A stretch of DNA of 21,165 nt, taken from positions 1 through 21,165 of IMG/VR virus record IMGVR_UViG_3300029787_000401, one strand, 5' to 3'. This document shows positions 1 to 6,416 of the stretch, one piece after another. Each line of letters opens with the position of its first letter. The first letter of the stretch is position 1. The notes under the pieces were generated by a model. It did not search any database. It had not been told where the DNA came from and was given only the letters and a program-made list of their open reading frames with translations. The stretch comes from a virus. Made by a program: the position numbers and the translations under genes.

Positions 1-1
1 A

Positions 2-298
2 GTTAAAAGTGAGAGGTCTTGGTGGAGAAAAACTGGTAACATAGCAATAGAGTATGAGTATAGAGGTAAGCCAAGTGGTATCTATAAAACTGAAAGTGAT
101 TACTGGTTTCATAGATTAGAATTAAAAGAGGGAGAGTTCTGTACTCTTGTGTTTCCAACAAAGGTATTGAAAGGTATTGTAGATAAATACAAAGGTAAAC
201 TCACAAAGAATGTAGGGGATAACAAAGCCTCTAAGTGTGTACTAATACCTATCAAAGAAATATTTAATGAAACATTTTATAGTATGTCAGATGAATAA
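2..298 (+). CDS. Partial conserved phage protein, C-terminal 98 aa
   Basis: The reading frame is open from the left window edge to TAA at 296-298, so the start lies outside. The visible part has a block around IAIEYEYRGKPSGI, then a TESDYW segment and alternating charged and hydrophobic strands. That look (acidic residues, R-x-KPSGI, then DYW) reminds me of small nuclease-like PD-(D/E)XK proteins in T7-type phages, but I cannot confirm the family from 98 residues. The next tiny gene starts at 291 inside this one, so the two are translationally coupled. Real coding is supported by the length of the open frame and the tight packing. Function is a weak guess. Confidence 0.65.
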   Translation, partial: VKSERSWWRKTGNIAIEYEYRGKPSGIYKTESDYWFHRLELKEGEFCTLVFPTKVLKGIVDKYKGKLTKNVGDNKASKCVLIPIKEIFNETFYSMSDE

Positions 299-371
299 AG
301 AAGATATAAAGATATTAATATTAGCAGTAATTTTTATACTGAATGTAGTAGTAATAGGGGAAATGTTATGA
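291..371 (+). CDS. 26-aa single-pass membrane peptide
   Basis: ATG at 291 overlaps the last codons of the preceding partial gene, and TGA ends at 371. The product has a short charged start (MNKEDIK) followed by an uninterrupted hydrophobic stretch, LILAVIFILNVVVIG, long enough for one membrane pass. There is no strong ribosome binding site, so expression would depend on coupling to the upstream gene. The next peptide gene overlaps it by 4 bases (ATGTTATGA). It has no recognisable family. The reading rests on composition and on its fit in a gapless chain of genes. Confidence 0.45.
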   Translation: MNKEDIKILILAVIFILNVVVIGEML

Positions 372-448
372 AGTTTGAATTATTTATTATAGGTACGAGT
401 GTAGGAATAAGTTTATTTATTTGTACAGTAGTCTTTAATTTATTATAA
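368..448 (+). CDS. 26-aa single-pass membrane peptide
   Basis: ATG at 368 is preceded by an AGGGG Shine-Dalgarno run at about 7 bases. The stop TAA (446-448) touches the ATG of the next gene at 449. The product starts MKFE and is then almost wholly hydrophobic (LFIIGTSVGISLFICTVVFNLL), a likely single transmembrane helix. Its size matches the preceding peptide exactly and the two overlap by 4 bases, so they look like a co-translated pair. No function can be assigned. Such peptides in early phage regions are sometimes inhibitors of host membrane processes, which is only a possibility here. Confidence 0.5.
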   Translation: MKFELFIIGTSVGISLFICTVVFNLL

Positions 449-643
449 ATGGACTCATACAAAATATTATTTGGTAAAGACTTTGAAGATTTTGTTAGTG
501 AATATATATCAAGTTCACTAAAAGAAAAAGATATTGTTGTACAAAGAAGAACAGTAAAAAAATTATTAAGAGAAGCCCAAACATATTGGACTTTAATAAA
601 AAGAGGGGAGCGACTACATGACTACGATAACAAAGGAAGCTAG
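449..643 (+). CDS. Hypothetical protein, 64 aa
   Basis: The ATG directly follows the stop of the preceding membrane peptide and the 3' end overlaps the next gene by 26 bases. The product is soluble and highly charged, with predicted helix throughout. It has a lysine/arginine-rich middle (VQRRTVKKLLREAQ) followed by YWTLIKRGE. No family is recognised. Its position in the chain of small genes just before the SSB promoter region suggests an early phage protein. Confidence 0.6.
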   Translation: MDSYKILFGKDFEDFVSEYISSSLKEKDIVVQRRTVKKLLREAQTYWTLIKRGERLHDYDNKGS

Positions 644-857
644 AGATTTATTTCATGTTTTAATTAAGGGTGATTTAAATGAAGAGAGTATTGTTTGGTA
701 TATACAAACAGTATGGGATTGTTTACCTCAAGTAAAAATCAAGGATATTCAATACCTTAACTACCTTAAAGAACAAAACAAGAACATAAAACAAAGAAAC
801 CATTTACGAATTGTGGATAACAATAAAAAAGTTCTTGACAATGAAAACGAATCGTGA
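618..857 (+). CDS. Hypothetical protein, 79 aa
   Basis: The start at 618 has a good GAGGGGAG ribosome binding site just upstream. The product is mostly helical, with aromatic residues (VWYIQTVWDCL) in the first half and a polar, Asn/Lys-rich tail. No family is recognised. The last codons overlap the -35 box and spacer of a consensus promoter (835-863), so the end of the gene doubles as regulatory DNA. It is the last gene before the AT-rich control region. Confidence 0.65.
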   Translation: MTTITKEARDLFHVLIKGDLNEESIVWYIQTVWDCLPQVKIKDIQYLNYLKEQNKNIKQRNHLRIVDNNKKVLDNENES

Positions 858-863
858 TATAAT
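835..863 (+). promoter_or_regulatory. Consensus sigma70 promoter P1
   Basis: TTGACA (835-840), a 17-base spacer, then TATAAT (858-863), with TG at 855-856 forming an extended -10. All twelve hexamer bases match consensus and spacing is optimal. Transcription would start near 870 and read into the SSB and replication genes. The -35 box and spacer lie inside the end of the preceding gene. Confidence 0.85.
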
Positions 864-978
864 CTATATAGATTTTTAAAGAGTTATTATTTTAATTATA
901 ATAAAAACAATAATAACATTTTAAAATATTTTTAAATAGGATTTTTATATCTTGTTTTTAAATAACCGCATTATGTTG
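864..978. other. AT-rich inter-promoter region, possible origin
   Basis: This stretch separates two consensus promoters and holds no ORF. Only 16 of 115 bases are G or C. It contains an inverted repeat, GTTATTATT (883-891) and AATAATAAC (909-917), around a 17-base loop, and the palindrome ATTTTAAAAT soon after. A T7-like phage may place its origin in such an easily melted, transcribed region next to the SSB gene. That role is inferred from composition and position only. The hairpin is too AT-rich and lacks a following T-run, so it is not called a terminator. Confidence 0.4.
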
Positions 979-1007
979 TTGACAAATAAAAAGTTATATG
1001 GTATAAT
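979..1007 (+). promoter_or_regulatory. Consensus sigma70 promoter P2 (SSB promoter)
   Basis: TTGACA (979-984), a 17-base spacer and TATAAT (1002-1007), with TG at 999-1000 as extended -10. Transcription would start near 1014, giving a leader of about 40 bases before the SSB start at 1054. This is the second perfect promoter in 170 bp and the more direct one for the replication operon. Confidence 0.88.
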
Positions 1008-1010
1008 GCA

Positions 1011-1054
1011 AACATTATAATAACATTAACAAATAACATTAGGAGAAAACATTA
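1011..1054 (+). repeat. Four AACATTA repeats in the SSB leader
   Basis: AACATTA occurs at 1011-1017, 1022-1028, 1035-1041 and 1048-1054, with start-to-start spacings of 11, 13 and 13 bases. The repeats fill nearly the whole 5' leader downstream of P2, and the Shine-Dalgarno (AGGAG) sits between the third and fourth. The leader should be unstructured RNA. Repeats like this could be a binding site for the SSB itself or for another regulator. That is inference. Confidence 0.55.
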
Positions 1055-1482
1055 TGGCTACAGTTCAAGGAAAAGCATATTGGGCATCTATCACTAGACC
1101 CAACACAACTTTCGACCCTGTTTATCAGATTGACTTAGCAGTTGATGATGATGTTGCTAAAGACTTTAGTAGCAAAGGCATTACTGTTAAAGAAGATGAG
1201 CGAGGTAAGATTGTTAAATTCAAACGAAGAGTTAATCGTGCAGATGGTACGAGTAACCCTGCTCCAAAGCTAGTAGACTCTGCTAAGAATGCGATTGATG
1301 TTCTTGTAGGTAACGGTTCACAAGTGAAAGTTATGTACAAAGAATACGATTGGAATTATGCAGGTAAAGCTGGTGTAGGTTTAGACTTACAAGCAGTTCA
1401 AGTTATCGACTTAATCCCTTACGGTGAAGAGTTCGATAAGGTTGATGGCTTTGTTGCAACAGATTCCGTTGATGAATTTTAA
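1054..1482 (+). CDS. Single-stranded DNA-binding protein, T7 gp2.5-like
   Basis: The 142-aa product is read as the phage SSB that coats unwound DNA and coordinates polymerase and helicase at the fork. The N-terminus (GKAYWASITRPNT) leads into an OB-fold-like pattern of beta strands. The middle carries basic patches (KFKRRVNR) and an aromatic YKEYDWNY segment followed by DLQAVQVIDL. The C-terminus is strongly acidic and ends in DSVDEF. An acidic tail with a final Phe is the hallmark of gp2.5-type proteins and contacts the polymerase and helicase. The gene has an AGGAG site and its own consensus promoter. The position before primase-helicase and polymerase matches the role. Confidence 0.85.
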   Translation: MATVQGKAYWASITRPNTTFDPVYQIDLAVDDDVAKDFSSKGITVKEDERGKIVKFKRRVNRADGTSNPAPKLVDSAKNAIDVLVGNGSQVKVMYKEYDWNYAGKAGVGLDLQAVQVIDLIPYGEEFDKVDGFVATDSVDEF

Positions 1483-1499
1483 TTAAGTTAAAATGATTG

Positions 1500-1513
1500 G
1501 GGCGACACAATGG
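1500..1513 (+). repeat. Duplicated initiation sequence, copy 1 (at primase-helicase start)
   Basis: GGGCGACACAATGG surrounds the ATG at 1510 and recurs exactly at 1653-1666 around an in-frame internal ATG. The polymerase start at 3177 has a related GGGCGA at about the same distance. The conserved GGGCGA appears to serve as the ribosome binding element of these genes. Confidence 0.6.
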
Positions 1514-3162
1514 ATAACAACAACTTTGTTAAGTATCACATAGCTTGTGATAAGTGTGGGAGTAGTGACGCAAGGAGTGTTAATAAAAACGGTAGTTCTT
1601 ACTGTTTCTCTTGCAACACTTACTTCCCACCAGAACAAACAAATATAAATGAGGGCGACACAATGGGCATACAAGCAGTTCAAACAAAACCAATAATAAT
1701 AGAAAACAACGCAGGTACTTTTAGTGCTATCGGCGATAGATGTATCAACGAAGACACAGTTAAAAAGTATGGGGTCAAGGTTATCAGCGACGCAAGTGGC
1801 ACGATAGACAGACACATCTACCCATACTATGACTCGACTGGTTCTCTTCTAGCTACCAAGACTAGGTATGTGAAGAATAAACAATTCTCGATAAAGGGTT
1901 CAACCTCTGACTCTGGATTGTTCGGTCAGCAGTTATACAATGGTGGTAAATATGTTACCATAACAGAGGGTGAGATTGATGCGTTGTCGGTCTATCAATT
2001 ACTTGGTTCAAAGTATGCAGTAGTAAGCATTAAGAATGGTGTAGCTTCCGCCCTCAAAGATATAAAGAAAAGCTATGATTGGTTAGACCAATTCGATAAC
2101 ATTGTTATTAACTTTGATAATGATGATGTCGGTAGAGAAGCAAGTAAGAAAGTTGCTGAGTTGTTCGCCCCATCAAAAGTTAAGATATTAAAACTACCAG
2201 AGGGATACAAAGATGCTAACGATTTACTTAAAGCAAACAAGTATCAAGAGTACATTAAGTCTTGGTGGAATGCACCTACCTATGCACCAGATGGTATCAT
2301 TAAAGGTGAGTCATTACTAGAAGAAGTTCTTGCTCCAGTCGTAAGGTCAACAGTTAATTATGGTTGGCAAGGACTAGACGAGATGACTTATGGTATTCGT
2401 AGTGGTGAGTTAGTTACATTCACTGCAGGTACAGGACTTGGTAAAACTTCTATCATAAAAGAATTAGTATACAATCTATTCAAGAATACAGAAGAAAAGA
2501 TTGGTATGATTATGCTTGAGGAAAGTCCTAAGATTACCGCACTAGATATCATGAGTGTTGAAGCTAATCTACCTTTGCGTAGACCAGACATTCACATGAG
2601 TGATGATGATAAAAGAAGATACTTTGACTCTACTGTTGGTACTGGTAGATTCTATTTCTATAAACACTTTGGTTCTAATTCAGTAGATAACATTGTATCT
2701 AGAGTTAGGTACATGGCTAAAGCATTAGATTGTAGATACATTGTACTTGACCATGTTAGTATGGTCGTATCATCTCAAGAGTATGGAGATGAAAGAAAAG
2801 CACTTGATGAGATTATGACAAAGCTAAGAACACTTGTTGAAGAAACAGATATAGCTTTAATACTTATCTCTCACTTGCGTAGACCAGACGGTAAAGGACA
2901 CGAAGAGGGAGCAGCGACTTCACTATCACAACTAAGAGGTTCAGCTTCTATTGGTCAGTTATCTGATATGGTTATTGGTCTTGAAAGAGATGCACAGAAT
3001 GATAGTCCTACTCTAAGGAATACAACTTGCGTAAGAGTATTAAAGAATAGGTTCATAGGTATGACTGGTCCAGCTACATATCTATACTATGATAAAGAAA
3101 CTGGTAGACTACATGAGACCGAGAAGCCAACTGGCGAAGAGTTTGAAGATGAAACATTATAA
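1510..3162 (+). CDS. Primase-helicase, T7 gp4 / Twinkle type
   Basis: The 550-aa bifunctional replication protein primes lagging-strand synthesis and unwinds DNA 5' to 3' as a hexamer. In order it has a zinc ribbon with Cys 13, 16, 32 and 35, then a TOPRIM domain with the acidic TEGE motif (about 152-155) and the DNDD motif (about 203-206). A RecA-like helicase domain follows, with Walker A GTGLGKTS (307-314), catalytic Glu in MLEES (about 337), and Walker B ending in Asp 415 (YIVLDH). It ends with the ISHLRR and SLSQLRGSASIGQLSD motifs (about 453-487) and an acidic tail. All catalytic elements are present. An internal Met at residue 52 shares its 14-base initiation sequence with the main start, so a zinc-less helicase isoform is likely, as with T7 gp4A/4B. 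SSB lies upstream and polymerase follows after 14 bases. Confidence 0.93.
   Translation: MDNNNFVKYHIACDKCGSSDARSVNKNGSSYCFSCNTYFPPEQTNINEGDTMGIQAVQTKPIIIENNAGTFSAIGDRCINEDTVKKYGVKVISDASGTIDRHIYPYYDSTGSLLATKTRYVKNKQFSIKGSTSDSGLFGQQLYNGGKYVTITEGEIDALSVYQLLGSKYAVVSIKNGVASALKDIKKSYDWLDQFDNIVINFDNDDVGREASKKVAELFAPSKVKILKLPEGYKDANDLLKANKYQEYIKSWWNAPTYAPDGIIKGESLLEEVLAPVVRSTVNYGWQGLDEMTYGIRSGELVTFTAGTGLGKTSIIKELVYNLFKNTEEKIGMIMLEESPKITALDIMSVEANLPLRRPDIHMSDDDKRRYFDSTVGTGRFYFYKHFGSNSVDNIVSRVRYMAKALDCRYIVLDHVSMVVSSQEYGDERKALDEIMTKLRTLVEETDIALILISHLRRPDGKGHEEGAATSLSQLRGSASIGQLSDMVIGLERDAQNDSPTLRNTTCVRVLKNRFIGMTGPATYLYYDKETGRLHETEKPTGEEFEDETL
1653..1666 (+). promoter_or_regulatory. Internal translation start for a zinc-less helicase form
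   Basis: This is the second exact copy of GGGCGACACAATGG, with ATG at 1663-1665 in frame at codon 52, just after the zinc ribbon. A start here would give a 499-aa protein with TOPRIM and helicase domains but no zinc domain, comparable to T7 gp4B. Confidence 0.55.
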
Positions 3163-3176
3163 CAAGGGCGAGATTG

Positions 3177-4904
3177 ATGCGAGTATTTTTAGATGTTGAA
3201 ACAACTGTTATTACAGATATACTACCAGATAGAATTTTTCTTATTGTATGTAAAGACGACAAACAAATCACATACTTTAAGGAAGATGAGCTTGATAAGT
3301 TTGGTGCTTATATTGATAGGTATGATGAGTTCGTTGGGCATAACATTATAGGATTTGATGCACCAGTTATTAAAAAGATTATCGGTATTGACCTACATGA
3401 TAAAGGTAAAGTCATTGATACTTTAGTTTTATCAAGATTGTTTAATCCTTCTAGAGAGGGTGGACATTCTTTAAAATCTTTCGGAGAGAGATTAAAGTTT
3501 GGAAAGTTAGACTTTAAAAATTTCTCTGAATACTCTGATGAGATGCTTGAGTATTGTATCAGAGATGTAGAGCTTACGGAAAGAGTTCTTGGTTATTTGA
3601 TTAAACATAACCCAGACTTTTCTAGTGAGGCGATTAGACTAGAGCATGATATAGCTAGGATAATCACACGACAAGAGAACAATGGTTTTCTTTTTGATGT
3701 AGTTAAGGCAGACCTTTTGTTAGGTAAGTTAAGAGAGAAGATAAATGAAATTGAACAAAAGGTTAGAAAAAGATTTATACCACTGCCTACTTTCGTTAAG
3801 ATAGTAAAACCTCGTTATCGTAAAGATGGTTCTCTAAGTACGGTTGGACTAACTAGTCTGGGAGAGGGGTGGGTCAATGTTGTGGGAGATATTTCTCTCA
3901 TAGAAATGAAAGAGTTTAATCTAGGTAGTCGTCAACAGATTGCAAGATGGCTAAGACATTTTGGTTGGAAGCCGAGTAAGTTTACTGAACACGGACAACC
4001 AATAGTAGATGAGAAAGTTCTACAAGGTATTAAAGATATACCAGAGGCAGAACTTATAAAAGAATTTCTTCTACTGCAGAAACGAATTGCTCAAGTTGAA
4101 TCTTGGGTAGAAGCAGTAGCAAGAGATGGGAGAGTACACGGAAGAGTGATAACCAATGGTGCTATCACTGGTAGAATGAGCCATCAGTCGCCCAATATGG
4201 CTCAAGTTCCTGCAGTGTATTCTCCCTACGGTAAAGAATGCAGAGAACTTTGGGTAGTACCAGAAGGCTACAAACTAGTGGGAGTAGATGCTTCTGGTCT
4301 TGAGTTAAGAATATTGTCCCACTACATGAACGATAAGGAATATATAGATGCTATCATTAATGGAGATATACACACAACAAATCAAAATCTTGCAGGTCTT
4401 AGCAGTAGAGACCAAGCAAAGACTTTCATCTATGCCTTCATTTATGGGGCAGGTGACGAAAAACTCGGAGCTATCTGCGGTGGGTCTAGAAATCATGGCA
4501 AGGCGATTAAAGACAGATTTCTTAGAGGTACTCCAGCCCTTGCAAACTTTAGAAAGCGAGTGGACAAAGCTACTGGAAAAGGTTGGCTCAGAGGAATCGA
4601 CGGAAGAAAACTTAGAATCCGAAACCGACACTCCGCCCTCAACACATTAATACAAGGCGGTGGTGCTATCGTAATGAAGAAAGCTTTGATTCTTTTAGAA
4701 GAACAAGTTAGTAAACATAAACTAAAAGCAAGACCAGTCGCTAATGTACACGACGAGTTTCAATATGAAGTTCTTGAATCTCAAGCAGAAGACTTTGGTA
4801 GTCTTGCAGTTGATTCTATTATCAATGCAGGTAAAGAATTAGGAATTAGATGTCCTTTAAATGGAGAATATAAATATGGAAACAACTGGCAAGAAACACA
4901 CTAA
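3177..4904 (+). CDS. DNA polymerase, family A (T7 gp5 type)
   Basis: The replicative polymerase is 575 aa from the ATG at 3177. A TTG at 3174 is also possible but fits the GGGCGA site less well. The N-terminal 3'-5' proofreading domain is intact: Exo I FLDVET (Asp 6, Glu 8), Exo II GHNIIGFD (Asn 56, Asp 61) and Exo III YCIRD (Tyr 126, Asp 130). The polymerase domain has motif A VDASGLELR (Asp 371), motif B RDQAKTFIYAFIYGAG (Arg 411, Lys 415, Tyr 419) and motif C VHDEF (Asp 526). Tyr 419 is at the position of E. coli Pol I Phe 762, as in T7. The protein is shorter than T7 gp5 (704 aa), so the large thioredoxin-binding loop is probably absent. The gene overlaps the exonuclease gene downstream. 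Confidence 0.94.
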   Translation: MRVFLDVETTVITDILPDRIFLIVCKDDKQITYFKEDELDKFGAYIDRYDEFVGHNIIGFDAPVIKKIIGIDLHDKGKVIDTLVLSRLFNPSREGGHSLKSFGERLKFGKLDFKNFSEYSDEMLEYCIRDVELTERVLGYLIKHNPDFSSEAIRLEHDIARIITRQENNGFLFDVVKADLLLGKLREKINEIEQKVRKRFIPLPTFVKIVKPRYRKDGSLSTVGLTSLGEGWVNVVGDISLIEMKEFNLGSRQQIARWLRHFGWKPSKFTEHGQPIVDEKVLQGIKDIPEAELIKEFLLLQKRIAQVESWVEAVARDGRVHGRVITNGAITGRMSHQSPNMAQVPAVYSPYGKECRELWVVPEGYKLVGVDASGLELRILSHYMNDKEYIDAIINGDIHTTNQNLAGLSSRDQAKTFIYAFIYGAGDEKLGAICGGSRNHGKAIKDRFLRGTPALANFRKRVDKATGKGWLRGIDGRKLRIRNRHSALNTLIQGGGAIVMKKALILLEEQVSKHKLKARPVANVHDEFQYEVLESQAEDFGSLAVDSIINAGKELGIRCPLNGEYKYGNNWQETH

Positions 4905-5766
4905 AAAACTAGACACTTTAATTGATGACATGAATGGTATACTATCTGGTATATCAAGTGGTAAAGCACCAAAAGTTAAAGAAGAACAGATAGATAAGTT
5001 CTTAAACAATACTAAACTTGCTTTATTAGATTGGTTACAACCAAGAAAAAGTTCTGGTAAAGGTTTACGAATGTCTGTTATTGGTAGACCTGCTCGTCAA
5101 CTTTGGTATGATAATCATATCGAAAGAAAACAAGAGATACATGACCCATCAACACAACTAAAGTTTTTGTATGGTCATGTTCTTGAACATCTATTACTAT
5201 TTCTTGTTGAAATATCTGGACATACAGTTACTGCTCAACAAAAGAAAGTACAAGTAGAAGATGTCAATGGTCATATGGATTGTAAGATTGATGGTGAAGT
5301 AGTTGATGTTAAGTCTGCTTCTGCTATGTCATTTAAAAAATTTAAGAATGGTACTCTTTATGAAGATGACCCATTCGGATACATTGCACAGTTAGCAGGG
5401 TACGAACATAACGAAGGTACTACTAATGGCGGACTACTTGCAGTAAACAAATCGTCTGGAGAGATTGCATTGTTTAGACCAGATGAATTAATGAAACCCA
5501 ATGCGAAAGACTTAATTAATAACTTAAAGGAGAAACTAACACAGAATGAACCGCCTGAAAAATGTTATCAGCCGATACCTCATGACAAAACTGGCAACCT
5601 TAAACTTCCTGTTGGGTGCGTCTACTGTCCTCATAAGTTTATTTGTCATGCTGATTCTAATGATGGCGATGGACTCAGAGTGTTCAAGTATGCAAATTCC
5701 AATGTATTTATGACTAAGGTAATCAGTCAACCAAAGGTAGAAGAAATAACATCACAGTATGAATAG
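4876..5766 (+). CDS. PD-(D/E)XK exonuclease, RecB/Cas4-like, with Cys cluster
   Basis: This is a probable DNA exonuclease taking the place of T7 gp6 in recombination, host DNA breakdown and primer removal. From the ATG at 4876 it has 296 aa. The nuclease core shows FLYGHVLEH (about 96-104), GHMDCKIDGE with Asp 135, DVKSAS with Asp 144 and Lys 146, and the YIAQLAGYE helix with Gln 172, the order expected of RecB-family nucleases. Four Cys (230, 248, 251, 257) near the C-terminus could hold an Fe-S or zinc cluster, as in Cas4/AddB relatives. I prefer 4876 because GGAG lies 9 bases upstream. An ATG at 4861 would add five residues. The 5' end overlaps the polymerase gene. Confidence 0.8.
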   Translation: METTGKKHTKKLDTLIDDMNGILSGISSGKAPKVKEEQIDKFLNNTKLALLDWLQPRKSSGKGLRMSVIGRPARQLWYDNHIERKQEIHDPSTQLKFLYGHVLEHLLLFLVEISGHTVTAQQKKVQVEDVNGHMDCKIDGEVVDVKSASAMSFKKFKNGTLYEDDPFGYIAQLAGYEHNEGTTNGGLLAVNKSSGEIALFRPDELMKPNAKDLINNLKEKLTQNEPPEKCYQPIPHDKTGNLKLPVGCVYCPHKFICHADSNDGDGLRVFKYANSNVFMTKVISQPKVEEITSQYE

Positions 5767-6070
5767 AAAGAAAATAAAAGTATTAAGACGCAGAGCCAAA
5801 GAGTTTTTAGTTTTGTGGTTGAAGTCTTTGCTTCCAGAAGAAGAACAAAAGAAAGTTAATATAAATAATATATTAAGTTTAATGCCTAAGCAAACTCATT
5901 ACATGCATAACTTTCAATTATATTTAAGTGCTTGGTCTTTTAAATGGGTAATGAAAAGATTAAAACGAAATCCACATTGGGCATTTGAAGACTTACAACA
6001 AAGTTCTGTGCCTAGTGCCAGACAATTAAGAAGAGAGAAGATGATAGATGAAGGTCCGATATCGCTCTAA
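5759..6070 (+). CDS. Hypothetical basic protein, 103 aa
   Basis: The gene overlaps the exonuclease end by 8 bases and the resolvase start by 23 bases, so it belongs to the replication operon. The product opens with a very basic helix (NRKKIKVLRRRAKEF), then a hydrophobic LVLWLKSLL stretch, an aromatic middle and a basic tail (SARQLRREKM). This suggests nucleic-acid contact. No family is recognised. The placement between an exonuclease and a junction resolvase hints at a recombination or packaging accessory, which is inference only. Confidence 0.65.
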   Translation: MNRKKIKVLRRRAKEFLVLWLKSLLPEEEQKKVNINNILSLMPKQTHYMHNFQLYLSAWSFKWVMKRLKRNPHWAFEDLQQSSVPSARQLRREKMIDEGPISL

Positions 6071-6416
6071 GTTCGAAGAGAACATTGTTAACGAGATTAA
6101 AAAGAAAAAGATAAAGTATAAGTATGAAGAGTATGAGATTGATTATACTCAACCTGCTATTGATAGAACTTATTTACCAGACTTATACTTTCCTAAGACA
6201 AACATATTCGTTGAGTTAAAAGGAAGATTAACTATCGAAGATAGAAAGAAACATTTATGGATACAAGACCAAACAGATTTTGATATTCGTTTTTGTTTTA
6301 TGAATGCAAACAATAAAATAAGAAAGGGTTCTAAAACTAAGTATAGTGATTGGTGTGAAGCTAATAATTTTATTTGGTGTGATAAGAATATACCTTTAGA
6401 TTGGATGAAACAATGA
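6048..6416 (+). CDS. Holliday junction resolvase, T7 endonuclease I (gp3)-like
   Basis: This 122-aa nuclease resolves branched DNA before packaging and helps degrade host DNA. Its sequence follows the T7 gp3 pattern closely: YRSKFE with Glu 10, YLPDLYFP with Asp 45, and FVELKGR with Glu 56 and Lys 58. These correspond to the catalytic Glu 20, Asp 55, Glu 65 and Lys 67 of T7. The later DRKKHL, DIRFCF, KGSKTKYSDWC and IPLDWMKQ blocks also match the family. The T7 protein is 149 aa, so this one lacks the basic extension at the C-terminus. The start overlaps the upstream gene and the stop overlaps the next start (ATGA). Confidence 0.92.
   Translation: MKVRYRSKFEENIVNEIKKKKIKYKYEEYEIDYTQPAIDRTYLPDLYFPKTNIFVELKGRLTIEDRKKHLWIQDQTDFDIRFCFMNANNKIRKGSKTKYSDWCEANNFIWCDKNIPLDWMKQ

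Noticed and set aside
883-917. 9-bp inverted repeat as a terminator after the small early genes
   Set aside because: The arms are seven parts A-T, the loop is 17 bases, and no T-run follows closely. It was kept only as a part of the AT-rich region.
1483-1815. Minus-strand frame of 110 aa with many Cys and Val
   Set aside because: It is antisense to the zinc and TOPRIM regions of the primase-helicase. The Cys richness is a by-product of the sense codons.
4305-4650. Frames on both strands of 100-108 aa within the polymerase
   Set aside because: They overlap the motif A-B region of a clearly coding polymerase and show no ribosome site or known motif.
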